Shown here: piece by piece, positions 7,678 through 20,246 of the stretch
Position numbering within the stretch: position 1 is the stretch's first letter
Layout of the letters: each line of letters opens with the position of its first letter
Assembly (NCBI GenBank): GCA_002288455.1
Contig: NEUS01000018.1
Coordinates: 1-48,047 of the forward strand
Direction: 5' to 3'
Length of the DNA: 48,047 nt
Source of the DNA: Opitutia bacterium Tous-C1TDCM
GTDB lineage: Bacteria; Verrucomicrobiota; Verrucomicrobiia; Opitutales; Opitutaceae
Position numbers and translations under genes: made by a program
The notes under the pieces: generated by a model
Database searches by the model: none
What the model was told of the DNA's origin: nothing
Seen by the model: the letters and a program-made list of their open reading frames with translations, nothing else

Positions 7678-8565
7678 ATGACCCCGCCGCCCCTTGGCCT
7701 GATATCGCGCTCGCTCCGCCACGCCGCCGCCGTCCTCCTTTTGCTGGCCGCCGCGATTGCGTCTGTCCGGGCGGCGCCGCCGCATGCGTTCTTCGCGATG
7801 GACAACATCGCGCGCGGCGGGCCGGACGTCGCGCCGGCCCTGCTCAAGGAACTCGGGTACGCCGGCTACGGCGGGCGGGCCTTCGACGAGATCATGCCGC
7901 CGGCCGTCGCGGCCGCGGGGCTGACGTTTTTCAACGGTTACGGTGTGTTGTCGTTTGCCCCGGCCGCGCCGGCGCCCGACGAAAAACTCCGGCGTTGGCT
8001 CGATGCCATGGCCGGGCGGGGCACGGTCCTTTGGCTCGCGATCCAGCACGTGACGAAACCGGACGGCGCGCGTTTCCCGCTTTCGGATGCGGCGGCGGAC
8101 GAATTTGTCGCCGGCCAGGTGCGGGCGATCGCCGACTATGCCCGGCGCGGCGGGACGACGGTGGCGCTGTATCCGCATACCGGATTCTGGCTGGCGCGGG
8201 TGGAGGATGCGCTGCGGCTGGCGGAGCGGCTCGACCGGCCCGACGTCGGCGTGACCTTCAATCTTTGCCATTGGCTCAAGGTCGAGGGGAGCGAACGCGA
8301 TCCTGCGCCTGTGCTGCGGGCGGCGTTGCCGCGGTTGAAGTTCGTCACGATCAACGGCGCCGACACGGGCGCTACGAAAACCTTCGGGTGGGACCGCCTG
8401 ATCCAGCCGCTCGATCGCGGCAGCTACGACGTGCCGGGCTTTGTGCGGCTCCTGGGCAAAGTCGGCTATACCGGTCCGGTGGGCTTCCAAGGCTACGGCA
8501 TCAAAGAGGAACCGCGCGCCGTGCTCGCGCGCACCATGGCGGCGTGGCGCGCGATCGTGCCCTGA
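7678..8565 (+). CDS. Secreted TIM-barrel sugar isomerase/epimerase-like protein
   Basis: A 295-residue protein starting at ATG 7678, with a signal peptide (hydrophobic AAAVLLLLAAAIASVRA, about residues 17-33). The rest fits an AP-endonuclease-2/xylose-isomerase-like TIM barrel: GYAGYGGRAFDE early, VALYPHTGFW in the middle, VGVTFNLCHWLKVEG (a usual metal-binding strand) and a C-terminal VGFQGYGIKEE. Exported members of this fold are frequent in Planctomycetes and Verrucomicrobiota, and their substrates are mostly unknown. It follows rhaA by 61 nt on the same strand and may be cotranscribed with it, but an exported protein cannot act on cytoplasmic rhamnulose, so its link to rhamnose use is unclear. 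Confidence 0.75.
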   Translation: MTPPPLGLISRSLRHAAAVLLLLAAAIASVRAAPPHAFFAMDNIARGGPDVAPALLKELGYAGYGGRAFDEIMPPAVAAAGLTFFNGYGVLSFAPAAPAPDEKLRRWLDAMAGRGTVLWLAIQHVTKPDGARFPLSDAAADEFVAGQVRAIADYARRGGTTVALYPHTGFWLARVEDALRLAERLDRPDVGVTFNLCHWLKVEGSERDPAPVLRAALPRLKFVTINGADTGATKTFGWDRLIQPLDRGSYDVPGFVRLLGKVGYTGPVGFQGYGIKEEPRAVLARTMAAWRAIVP

Positions 8566-8653
8566 GCCGACCGCGCGGTAAGCCCGTGGCCGGAAATCAA
8601 GCCCCGGATCCCGACGGCCGTCGCGGAGAACGCATCGGGGGGCGCGGTCCGGT

Positions 8654-8681
8654 CTTTCAACTTTCACCTTTCAGCTTTCAA
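8654..8681. repeat. Heptamer repeat copy 3, 3' of cardiolipin synthase
   Basis: Four clean 7-nt units on the plus strand: CTTTCAA, CTTTCAC, CTTTCAG, CTTTCAA. On the sense strand of the gene at 8697-10124 they read (G)TTGAAAG, CTGAAAG and so on, beginning 15 nt after its stop. TGA recurs every 7 nt and so falls in all three frames. Confidence 0.85.
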
Positions 8682-8696
8682 CCGCCGCCCCGCGGC

Positions 8697-10124
8697 CTAC
8701 AGCAGCGGCGACAGCGGCCGCAGCGCGGCTTCGAGGAATTTTTGCCGGAACGGCCGGCGGCCGAAAGGGCCGGATTCGATCTCGGCGCTCAGGGCGAAAT
8801 CCTGCTCGAGGATGGCCGCGAGGGCGGCGTTCTCCTTCGCGGAATGGAAGAGCAGGTTGAGCTCGAAGTTCAGGCGCAGCGACCGGTAGTCGAGATTGGC
8901 GGAACCGACCATCGACCATTGGCGGTCGGCGATCGCCATCTTGGCGTGGTTGATGCCGGCCGAGTATTCGAAAATGCGCACGCCCGCGGCGAGCAGTTGG
9001 TGGTAGTAGGAGCGTCCCACGGAGACGAGCCAGGGGTGGTCGTTGCGTTCGGAAATCAGCAGGCGCACATCGACGCCGCGGTTGGCCGCGAGCTCGAGGG
9101 CGGCGAGCACGATGTCGTCGGGCACGAAGTAGCCGGTCGCGATCCAGACGCGTTCGCTCGCCTCGTTGATCAGGCTGACGATCGATTTCGCGATCGGCTC
9201 GTTGCGCCGGTCGGGGCCGCCGAGCACGACGTGCACGGGATGCGGTCCGCCTTGGCCGGCCGTGGGGTAGAATTTTTCCTCCGCGATCTGTTCGTCGGTC
9301 GCGAAAAACCAATCGTCGGCAAACACCGCCTGCAGCTCGCAGACGACGGCGCCGGAAACCTCGACCTGGATGTCGCGCCAATGGCCGAGCGCCGGATCGA
9401 GCCCGCGGTACTCGCCGCCGATGTTCATGCCGCCGACAAAGGCCGTGCAGCCGTCGACGATCTGGAGTTTGCGGTGGTTGCGCAGGTTCAGAAAGAAACG
9501 GTTGCGCCGCGGATCGAGACTCTGGAACCAGGAGAATTGTCCCCCGGCGGCGCGGAGCTCCGCGACCAGGTCTTCGTCGAGATCGTGCGAGCCGACGCCG
9601 TCGAGCAGGAGCCGGACTTTGACGCCGCGCCGGGCGGCGGCGGTCAGCAGCGCGAGGAACTCGCGGCCGACCTCGTCGGGTTGCCAGATGTAAAACTCGA
9701 TGTGGATGTGGTCGCGGGCGGTGCGGATGCGTTCGGCGAGGGCCGGATAGAATTGGTCCGCGTCGCGCAGGATGCGCAGCTCGGAACCCGAGCTGGCGGG
9801 AATCTGGTTGATGCGGCTGAGCAGGCGGAGGAACTGGCGGTCGCGCCGGGGCAGCTCGGCCAGCAGTTGGCCGGTGGCCTGGTCGTGGGCGGCCGCGGGG
9901 AAAGGCCGGCGTGTCGTGCGCGCGGAGAAGAGGTTGCGGCGTTTGAGCCGGCGGCGCTTGAGCCGATCGGTGCCGAACAGCAAGTAGGCGAAGGAACCGA
10001 GGTACGGGATGAAGATGATCGCCCAGAGCCAAGCGAGGGTGGCGGTGGGCCGCTTCTTCAGGAGCAACAGGTGCGGGATCAGCGCCCAACCGGCGAAATA
10101 GGCGATGATCAGGAGCAGTTGCAT
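8697..10124 (-). CDS. cls: Cardiolipin synthase (phospholipase D family)
   Basis: A 475-residue membrane enzyme expected to make cardiolipin from phosphatidylglycerol at the inner membrane. Two N-terminal hydrophobic segments (about 2-22 and 30-53, the latter WAIIFIPYLGSFAYLLFGT, the usual PLDc_N) precede a linker and two HKD motifs: NHRKLQIVDG with TAFVGGMNIGG, and NHAKMAIADRQ with MVGSANLD. Both have the full H-x-K-x4-D signature. It ends in the typical arrangement with two Leu before the stop (PLSPLL). The start at 10124 was chosen because it immediately precedes the first membrane helix. It diverges from the FAD oxidase gene over 108 bp. Confidence 0.92.
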   Translation of the reverse strand: MQLLLIIAYFAGWALIPHLLLLKKRPTATLAWLWAIIFIPYLGSFAYLLFGTDRLKRRRLKRRNLFSARTTRRPFPAAAHDQATGQLLAELPRRDRQFLRLLSRINQIPASSGSELRILRDADQFYPALAERIRTARDHIHIEFYIWQPDEVGREFLALLTAAARRGVKVRLLLDGVGSHDLDEDLVAELRAAGGQFSWFQSLDPRRNRFFLNLRNHRKLQIVDGCTAFVGGMNIGGEYRGLDPALGHWRDIQVEVSGAVVCELQAVFADDWFFATDEQIAEEKFYPTAGQGGPHPVHVVLGGPDRRNEPIAKSIVSLINEASERVWIATGYFVPDDIVLAALELAANRGVDVRLLISERNDHPWLVSVGRSYYHQLLAAGVRIFEYSAGINHAKMAIADRQWSMVGSANLDYRSLRLNFELNLLFHSAKENAALAAILEQDFALSAEIESGPFGRRPFRQKFLEAALRPLSPLL

Positions 10125-10232
10125 GCGGCAAAGGCAGGGAAGCGATGCGGCCGGCGCTGGCAACTGCCGTGACGGCCCGGAAATCCCGCGCGGCCGCTCG
10201 CAACTCGCACGCATTCTGCTCCGGTGCGCCGC

Positions 10233-11624
10233 ATGCCGCCGTTTCCCGAATCGCTCCGCGCCGAACTTCGCGCCCTCGTGGGTGCCGAAAATCTGGTCGA
10301 GGGCGGCGAGACGCTCAAAACGCTTTCGCTCGACTACTATTGGTATTCGCCGGCGTTGCGCACGCAGCTCGACGACAAACGGGCCGACGTCGTCGTGCGG
10401 CCCGGCAATGTCGACGAACTGCGCGCGGTGCTGGCCGCCTGCTGCCGCGCCGGCGTCGCGGTGACGCCCCGCGGCGGCGGCACCGGCAACTACGGCCAAT
10501 GCGTGCCGATTTACGGCGGGGCGGTGGTCGATTGCACGCGGCTGGACCGCATCCACTCGGTGGCCGACGGCGTCGTGCGCGCCGAACCCGGCGCGCGGCT
10601 CGGGCCGATCGAGACGGCGGCGCGCGCGGCGGGCTGGGAACTGCGGTGCTATCCGTCGACCTGGATGAAGGCGACGCTCGGGGGATTTTTCGGCGGCGGA
10701 GCGGGCGGCATCGGCGGCGTGCGCTGGGGCGGTATCGCGTCCGGCGATACCGTGAAATCAATCACGATTCTGACCTGCGAAACGGAGCCGCGGACCCTGC
10801 GCTACAAAGGTCCGGAAGCGATGGTGGCGCTGCGGACCTTCGGGACCACGGGCTACATGACGGAAATCGAGATGCGGCTCGCGCCGAAAATCGACTACGA
10901 CCAATTGGCGTTCAGCACGCCGGACTGGAACCGGCTGCTCGAATGGACGGACGCGGCGGCGCGGAACGGTGCGTGGCGCAAACGCGTGGCCTCGCAGTTC
11001 CAGTGGCCGATTCCTTCGTATTTCAAACCGCTCAAAAAACACCTGCGCGACGGCGAGCATGTGAGTTTCCTGCTCGTCGACCGGGCGCAGACGGACGAGA
11101 TCGCGGCCGCGGCGGAAGCGGCGGGACTCGCTGTCGTTTACCGGCGTCCGCTGGCCGATCCGCCGAAGCCGCCGTTCCTCTCCGACTTCACCTACAACCA
11201 CACGACGCTGTGGGCGATGAAGTCGGATCCGAGCATCACGTATGTGCAGGCCGGCTTCACCGCGGATTTTCGGAACCAGTTCGAAGCGTGGCTGCGGCAG
11301 TTTCCGGACGAGGTGCTGTTGCACCTCGAATGGGGCGCGGTCGATCCGGCGCGCGCCGTCGGCCCGGGGGCGGTGCCCGAGGCGATCGGGGTGGGCGGCA
11401 TTCCGTTGATCCGGTACCGCGACGACGCGCGCTTCCGCGAGATCCTCGCGGCGGCGGCGGCCCTCGGTATCTACATCGGCAGCACGCAAACCTACCATTT
11501 GCCCGAGGGTACGGCGGAGACGGTTGCGGCGCGGCATGCGCTCAAGCGGGCGGTCGATCCCCGCGGGCTGATGAATCCGGGCAAACTGAAATCGTATCCG
11601 CTGAACCCCTTCGCTGTCGCCTGA
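10233..11624 (+). CDS. FAD-linked oxidase (GlcD/lactate dehydrogenase-like)
   Basis: A 463-residue flavoprotein with an N-terminal FAD_binding_4 (PCMH) domain: RPGNVDELRAVLAACCRAGVAVTPRGGGTG (about 52-82), the pyrophosphate loop, then GGFFGGGAGGIGGVRWGG. The C-terminal end PRGLMNPGKLK is the usual D-lactate/glycolate oxidase tail. The substrate is probably a 2-hydroxyacid or a similar alcohol; nothing in the sequence fixes it. ATG 10233 was preferred over an in-frame GTG nine bases upstream. It stands alone, convergent with the hydrolase at 11644 (19-nt gap). Lack of a signal peptide suggests a cytoplasmic or peripheral membrane location. Confidence 0.82.
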   Translation: MPPFPESLRAELRALVGAENLVEGGETLKTLSLDYYWYSPALRTQLDDKRADVVVRPGNVDELRAVLAACCRAGVAVTPRGGGTGNYGQCVPIYGGAVVDCTRLDRIHSVADGVVRAEPGARLGPIETAARAAGWELRCYPSTWMKATLGGFFGGGAGGIGGVRWGGIASGDTVKSITILTCETEPRTLRYKGPEAMVALRTFGTTGYMTEIEMRLAPKIDYDQLAFSTPDWNRLLEWTDAAARNGAWRKRVASQFQWPIPSYFKPLKKHLRDGEHVSFLLVDRAQTDEIAAAAEAAGLAVVYRRPLADPPKPPFLSDFTYNHTTLWAMKSDPSITYVQAGFTADFRNQFEAWLRQFPDEVLLHLEWGAVDPARAVGPGAVPEAIGVGGIPLIRYRDDARFREILAAAAALGIYIGSTQTYHLPEGTAETVAARHALKRAVDPRGLMNPGKLKSYPLNPFAVA

Positions 11625-11643
11625 CGTCGCGTCGGGAAGCAAC

Positions 11644-12543
11644 TCACTTCGCCGTCGGCGCGATGCCGGCGGCGGTGAGAAACTCCCGGACGACGGCAAG
11701 CCGCCGTTCCTCGTAGAATTCCTTGCCGCCGTGCGCGGCCCCGTGGACGGCGACGAAGCGCACGGGCCGGCCGACTTTTTCGTAGGCGCCCTGGAATTCG
11801 AGGGATTGGGCGATCGGCATCTGCGGATCCTGCTCGCCGTGGAACAGGAGCAGCGGCGGGTCGCCGGCGTCGACGTGCGCGACGGGACTGGCGAGACGCG
11901 CGAGCTCGGGTTTCTCCTCGGGCTGGCCGCGGAACAACAACTGCAACGCCGGAATGCGCACGCCGAGGCCGTAGGGCGTCGACTGCCGCAAAATGCTCTC
12001 GAGATTGGAGGCGCCGTAGAAACTCACGATGGCGTGGACGTCGCTGCTCGTGTTGCGGAACGAGCCGACGGCACCTTCGAGTTCGGGGTGCCGGTTGGTC
12101 ACGCCGACAAGGGCGGCGAGGTGGGCGCCGGCCGAAGCGCCGGCGATGGCGATGCGTTCCGTGTCGAGGCGGTACTCGGCGCCGCGGGCGCGGAGGAAAC
12201 GGATCGCGGCCTTGAGATCGTGGACATTGGCGGGAAACGGCGCCACGGGCGTGAGGCGGTAGTCGACGCTGGCAATGGCCCAGCCGCGCGCCACGAGGGG
12301 CGCGAGGGGGTTCTCGTTTTTCGAGCCGCTGCGCCAGGCGCCGCCATGGACCCAGACGATGAGCGGCGACGGGGCGCCGCCGGCGGCCGGGAGATGCAGA
12401 TCGAGCTTGAGCGAAACTTCGCCGAGCTTGGCGTATTCAAGGTTTCGATGCGTCGGCTGGGCGGAGGCGGCGGCGGCAAGCACGCCCGCGAACGCCGTCG
12501 CGAGGGTGAGCCCGAGGATCGGACGCGGAAGGAAGGTCGTCAT
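11644..12543 (-). CDS. Secreted alpha/beta hydrolase (esterase/lipase)
   Basis: A 299-residue exported protein (signal about 1-28, ending ASA). It has the oxyanion motif HGGAW at 66-70, nucleophile elbow GASAG with Ser138, likely acid Asp239 (HGEQDP) and His271 (HGAAHGG). This is the BD-FAE/carboxylesterase-like arrangement often seen in carbohydrate-utilisation loci, where such enzymes remove acetyl or feruloyl groups. The particular substrate cannot be told. The leader GGTTCCCCGCCCC has no Shine-Dalgarno. It lies downstream of purL on the same strand, separated by an AT-rich palindrome and 180 bp, so it is probably independently transcribed. Confidence 0.85.
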   Translation of the reverse strand: MTTFLPRPILGLTLATAFAGVLAAAASAQPTHRNLEYAKLGEVSLKLDLHLPAAGGAPSPLIVWVHGGAWRSGSKNENPLAPLVARGWAIASVDYRLTPVAPFPANVHDLKAAIRFLRARGAEYRLDTERIAIAGASAGAHLAALVGVTNRHPELEGAVGSFRNTSSDVHAIVSFYGASNLESILRQSTPYGLGVRIPALQLLFRGQPEEKPELARLASPVAHVDAGDPPLLLFHGEQDPQMPIAQSLEFQGAYEKVGRPVRFVAVHGAAHGGKEFYEERRLAVVREFLTAAGIAPTAK

Positions 12544-12634
12544 GGGGCGGGGAACCGGGGCAGTAAGCCGGCCCGAGGCCGCGGTGCAACGCGCGAGTCG
12601 GGCCGCGGGAAAACCTCCGGGGTGGCTCCCGCTG

Positions 12635-12659
12635 CAAAGTAACCCAATAGGTTACTTTG
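12635..12659. promoter_or_regulatory. AT-rich perfect palindrome between purL and the hydrolase
   Basis: A 10-bp perfect inverted repeat (CAAAGTAACC, loop CAATA, GGTTACTTTG) stands out in very GC-rich DNA, about 92 bp upstream of the hydrolase start and 67 bp beyond the purL stop. It could be an operator for a dimeric regulator of the hydrolase gene or a transcript hairpin. There is no T-tract, so a terminator is less likely. Confidence 0.4.
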
Positions 12660-12688
12660 TGTGGGCACGGGAAGGGGCGGTGGACTGA

Positions 12689-12708
12689 CCCGGGCTGAAG
12701 CGCCGGGC
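12689..12708. repeat. REP-like GC palindrome after purL
   Basis: CCCGGGCTGAAG followed by CGCCGGGC, 18 nt beyond the purL stop. It resembles the CCCGGGCTGAAGCCCGGG palindromes scattered through Planctomycetes and Verrucomicrobiota genomes, but with one extra base. Only 5 bp pair perfectly. Confidence 0.35.
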
Positions 12709-12725
12709 TACGGCATGGGTTCGGT

Positions 12726-16724
<3,999 letters not shown>

Positions 16725-16983
16725 GGCGGGAAAAGTGCGACGCTCGCGAACATCGCGGACGCGGTCAAGGGGCGGGAAATTCCTTCCGTGTCACGCGCGC
16801 GCGCCTTGAAAAAACGGCATAAGACGCGGCGCGCGGAGAAAGCCGTTGACCATTGCGGCACCCTGCCCGAAATCGCCCCTTTCCCGATGTCACGCGACTC
16901 GCATTCACCGTTCCCCTGGACTGCCGCGACGGCGGTCCGGCCGGCGGACGGGGCCCGGGCGGGATGTCGGCGGAGCTTCGTCC
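16725..16983. promoter_or_regulatory. purL-purF divergent promoter region
   Basis: A 259-bp gap between divergent purine genes, which must contain both promoters. TTGAAA at 16806 and TTGACC at 16847 are possible -35 hexamers for the purF side, but no convincing -10 lies 16-18 nt beyond. No purine riboswitch or recognisable PUR box was found. Confidence 0.3.
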
Positions 16984-18891
16984 ATGTCTGACCGGATCAC
17001 CCACGAGTGCGGCGTAGCGATGGTGCGGTTGCTGAAGCCGCTTTCCTATTACGAACAGAAGTACGGGTCGCCGCTGTGGGGTTTCACGAAACTGTTTCTG
17101 CTGATGGAAAAGCAGCACAACCGCGGCCAGGACGGCGCGGGCGTGGCCTGCGTGAAGCTCGATATGCCGGCGGGCGTGCCGTTCATGTTCCGCGAGCGGA
17201 ACATCAAGGCCAACCCGCTCGACAAGATTTTCCGCACCCTGCTCGGGCAGTACAACGACCACGTCGCCGCCGGCACCGTGCATCCGGAGTTTACCGACAC
17301 GGTGAAGGAGAAATTCGATTTCGGCGGCGAATTGCTGATGGGGCATCTGCGCTACGGCACGAGCGGCGGCTACAACCTCTCGTCGTGCCATCCGTTTTTC
17401 CGGCGCAGCCCGTGGCCGACGCGCAACCTGGCGCTGTGCGGCAACTTCAACCTCACCAACACCGAGGACCTGAACCGCTCGCTGATCGCGATGGGGCAGC
17501 ACCCGATCTTCGCGACCGACACGCAGGCCATCCTCGAGAAAATCGGCTTCTTCCTCGATGAGGAACACGAGGACATTTACCGCTTCCTGCGGAAACGCGA
17601 TCTGGCCGGCGAGGAATTGTCCCGCCGGATCAGCGAGGACCTCGACGTCGGCCGCGTCATCACCCGCGCCGCGCAGAAATGGGACGGCGGCTACGTGCTC
17701 TGCGGCCTGATCGGCAACGGCGACGCCTTCGTGGTGCGCGATCCCTCGGGCATCCGGCCGTGTTTCTGGTTCCAGAACGACGAAGTCGTGGCTTTCGCCT
17801 CGGAACGCGCGCCGCTGATGACGGTGTTCGATCTGGCGGTGGAGGACGTGCGCGAGGTCGAGCCCGGCCACGCCGTGGTGATCAAGAAACGCGGCACCGT
17901 GTCGTCGACGCCGTTCACCGCGCCGCTGCCGCGCGCGTCGTGTTCGTTCGAGCGGATCTATTTTTCCCGCGGCAACGACGTCGATATCTACCGCGAGCGC
18001 CAAGCCCTCGGCGGGCAGCTCGCGCCGCAGGTGCTGAAGGCGATCGGCTACGACTGGGGCAACACGGTCTTCAGTTTCATCCCGAACACCTCGGAGACGG
18101 CGTTCTACGGCCTGATGTCGGCGCTGCGCACGCTGCGCCGCGACGAAGTCAAAGCCGCGATCATGAAGGCGAGCCGCGAAGGCACGCTGACGGAAGCGGC
18201 GCTCGACGATTTGATCCTGCGCAATTGGCCGCGCGGCGAGAAGGTCGTGAGCAAGGACATCAAGATCCGCACCTTCATCGGGCAGGAAAACCTGCGGAAC
18301 CAACTCGCGAGCCACGTTTACGACATCACCTACGGGTCGGTCCGCTCCGGGGAGGACAATTTGGTCGTGGTCGACGATTCCATCGTGCGCGGCACGACAC
18401 TGAAGCGCTCGATCATCCGCATCCTCGCGCGGCTCAACCCGCGCAAGATCGTGATCCTCTCGACGGCGCCGCAGATCCGCTACCCGGATTGCTACGGCAT
18501 CGACATGTCGGAACTGGGGAAATTCATCGCCTTCGAGGCGGCGGTCTCGCTGCTGCGGGAACGCGGGCAGGGCGTGCTGCTCGACGAAGTGTATGAACTT
18601 TGCCGCGACGAAGTCGCGAAGGGCGGACCGGAGAACCATGTGCGCCGGATCTACGAGCCGTTCACGGCCGAGGAGATTTCCGCCAAGATCGGGCAACTCG
18701 TGCGCCCGAAGCTGAGCTGGGAAGGCGAAGTGGAAATCATCTTCCAGACGGTGGAAAACCTGCATGCCGCCGTGCCGCACCACCGCGGCGACTGGTATTT
18801 CACGGGCCGCTACCCGACGCCGGGCGGCTACCGCGTCGTGAACCAAGCCTACCTGAATTACTACGAGAAGATCGACAAGCGGAGCTACTGA
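16984..18891 (+). CDS. purF: Amidophosphoribosyltransferase, long Bacteroidetes-like form
   Basis: A 635-residue enzyme making 5-phosphoribosylamine from PRPP and glutamine, the committed step of purine synthesis. The N-terminus is MSDRITHECGVAMVRLLKPL; Cys9 should be the glutaminase nucleophile after removal of eight residues. It then has MEKQHNRGQDGAG, GHLRYGTSGG and NFNLTNTEDL. The phosphoribosyltransferase half has the PRPP loop VVVDDSIVRGTT. At about 130 residues longer than E. coli PurF (505) it matches the longer type found in Bacteroidetes, with the extra length in the middle and C-terminus. The start at 16984 is fixed by the Cys position. It is followed 31 nt later by purM. Confidence 0.92.
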   Translation: MSDRITHECGVAMVRLLKPLSYYEQKYGSPLWGFTKLFLLMEKQHNRGQDGAGVACVKLDMPAGVPFMFRERNIKANPLDKIFRTLLGQYNDHVAAGTVHPEFTDTVKEKFDFGGELLMGHLRYGTSGGYNLSSCHPFFRRSPWPTRNLALCGNFNLTNTEDLNRSLIAMGQHPIFATDTQAILEKIGFFLDEEHEDIYRFLRKRDLAGEELSRRISEDLDVGRVITRAAQKWDGGYVLCGLIGNGDAFVVRDPSGIRPCFWFQNDEVVAFASERAPLMTVFDLAVEDVREVEPGHAVVIKKRGTVSSTPFTAPLPRASCSFERIYFSRGNDVDIYRERQALGGQLAPQVLKAIGYDWGNTVFSFIPNTSETAFYGLMSALRTLRRDEVKAAIMKASREGTLTEAALDDLILRNWPRGEKVVSKDIKIRTFIGQENLRNQLASHVYDITYGSVRSGEDNLVVVDDSIVRGTTLKRSIIRILARLNPRKIVILSTAPQIRYPDCYGIDMSELGKFIAFEAAVSLLRERGQGVLLDEVYELCRDEVAKGGPENHVRRIYEPFTAEEISAKIGQLVRPKLSWEGEVEIIFQTVENLHAAVPHHRGDWYFTGRYPTPGGYRVVNQAYLNYYEKIDKRSY

Positions 18892-18922
18892 GCCGCGCCG
18901 CCGACCGCTCCCGTTTTCCGCG

Positions 18923-20029
18923 ATGTCCCTTTCCTACGAAGCCTCCGGTGTCCGCTACGACCAACTCGACGCGTTCAAACGCGCGTGCCAGCAGGCGGCG
19001 CGCACGACGGCGGGGCTGCTCCGCGACCACGGTTACGCCGAGCCGGCGTCGACGCGCGGCGAGAGCGCCTACCTGATCGAGGCGGCGGACCATTTTCTCG
19101 CGCACGTCGAGGAAGGCCTCGGGACCAAGAACCTCGTCGCCGACGCCGTGTACGCCGAGACCGGGAAATGTTTCTACCGCGAGATCGCGATCGATACCGT
19201 TGCGACCATTGTCAACGACCTGATCACGTGCGGGGCGTTGCCGATCTCGGTCGCGATGCACGCGGCGGTCGGCGATTCCGGCTGGTTCGCGGATGCGGTG
19301 CGCACGAACGCCCTCGTCGCCGGCTTTGCCGAAGGTTGCCGCGCGGCCGGGGCGGTCTGGGGCGGCGGCGAAACGCCGACGCTCGGCGGCGTGGTCGAGC
19401 CCTCCGCGATCGTGCTCGCGGGATCGGCGATCGGGAAAATTCAGCCGAAGTCGCACCGGATCACGGGCAACGTGGCCGAAGGCGACGCGATTTTGTTTTT
19501 CGCCAGTTCGGGCGTGCAGACGAACGGCCTCTCGCTCTGCCGCAAACTCGCGGCGCAGTTGCCGCAGGGTTACAGCACACCGATCGGCCACGGCGACCCG
19601 CGGACCTACGGCGAGGCGCTGCTGGCGCCGTCGGTGATCTACGTGGCCTTCGTCCGCGAGTGCCAGCGGCGCGGTCTGCCGCTTAACTATGTCGCGCACG
19701 TCACGGGCCACGGCTGGCGCAAACTGATGCGGCTGGAGGAGCCTTTCGTTTACGAGATCACGGACCCGCGGCCGGCGCCGGCCTTGTTCCAATTCATGAT
19801 GGAGGCCGGGCCGATCGACCGGCGCGAGGCGTACGCGACGTTCAATATGGGCATCGGCTTCGCCGCCTTCGTGGCGCCGGATCAGGCCGAGGAGGCCCTC
19901 GCCTTGGCCCAGGCGACGGGCTACGACGCGTGGCGTGCGGGCACGGTGCGCAAACAGGGCAACCGCAAGGCCGTCGTGGTACCGGCCTTCGGACTCGAGT
20001 TCGGCGGCGAGACGTTGCAGGTGCGCTGA
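18923..20029 (+). CDS. purM: Phosphoribosylformylglycinamidine cyclo-ligase (AIR synthase)
   Basis: A 368-residue AIRS-family protein that should convert FGAM to AIR, the step after PurL. Recognisable segments are GLGTKNLVAD, DTVATIVNDLITCGALPISVAMHAAVGDSGWF, GGGETPTLGGVV and GSAIGKI in the N-terminal ATP-binding half, and FNMGIGFAAFV near the C-terminus, the PurM counterpart of the usual FNMGIGM. It is divergent from the compact E. coli type but has the expected length. Adjacency to purF and purL supports PurM over the related HypE or ThiL branches. Translation starts at ATG 18923 after a pyrimidine-rich leader (CTCCCGTTTTCCGCG). A heptamer repeat element begins 12 nt after the stop. Confidence 0.88.
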   Translation: MSLSYEASGVRYDQLDAFKRACQQAARTTAGLLRDHGYAEPASTRGESAYLIEAADHFLAHVEEGLGTKNLVADAVYAETGKCFYREIAIDTVATIVNDLITCGALPISVAMHAAVGDSGWFADAVRTNALVAGFAEGCRAAGAVWGGGETPTLGGVVEPSAIVLAGSAIGKIQPKSHRITGNVAEGDAILFFASSGVQTNGLSLCRKLAAQLPQGYSTPIGHGDPRTYGEALLAPSVIYVAFVRECQRRGLPLNYVAHVTGHGWRKLMRLEEPFVYEITDPRPAPALFQFMMEAGPIDRREAYATFNMGIGFAAFVAPDQAEEALALAQATGYDAWRAGTVRKQGNRKAVVVPAFGLEFGGETLQVR

Positions 20030-20040
20030 GCCGGGCTCGC

Positions 20041-20170
20041 TCAGTTGAGAGAGCTAGGTTGAGAGCTGAGAGCAGAACCGTTCGGTTCCTCAGCTTGAGG
20101 GCTGGGGCGACGATTCCCGTGTCTCGACGGGTCGATCTTTCAACCTTCAACTTTCAATTTTCAACTGAAG
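20041..20170. repeat. Heptamer/palindromic element copy 4, 3' of purM
   Basis: A left arm of GTTGAGA-type units (20042-20076), a hairpin near 20064-20096 (AGCTGAG, GAACCG, TT, CGGTTC, CAGCTT), a unique middle, and a right arm of CTTTCAA, CCTTCAA, CTTTCAA, TTTTCAA (20137-20164) complementary to the left. It shares TGAGAGCAGAACCG and TCGATCTYTCAACC with the element at 41850-41985, so the two are homologous. It lies between purM and the tricorn-like gene. Confidence 0.85.
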
Positions 20171-20246
20171 GGCTTCGGCTGAGGCGGGCAGCCGATGCTC
20201 GACAGCCGGAAAAGTCGGGCGCAGAGCTGAGGCACCCCGTTTTTCC

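Noticed and set aside
7678-8565. Assigning the secreted TIM-barrel gene as a missing rhamnose-pathway enzyme (aldolase or kinase)
   Set aside because: It carries an export signal and an isomerase-like barrel, without kinase or class II aldolase motifs.
16890-16983. Possible small protein upstream of purF in the purF frame
   Set aside because: The PurF catalytic Cys lies nine residues after ATG 16984, so the frame upstream is promoter or leader; no independent start or homology was seen.
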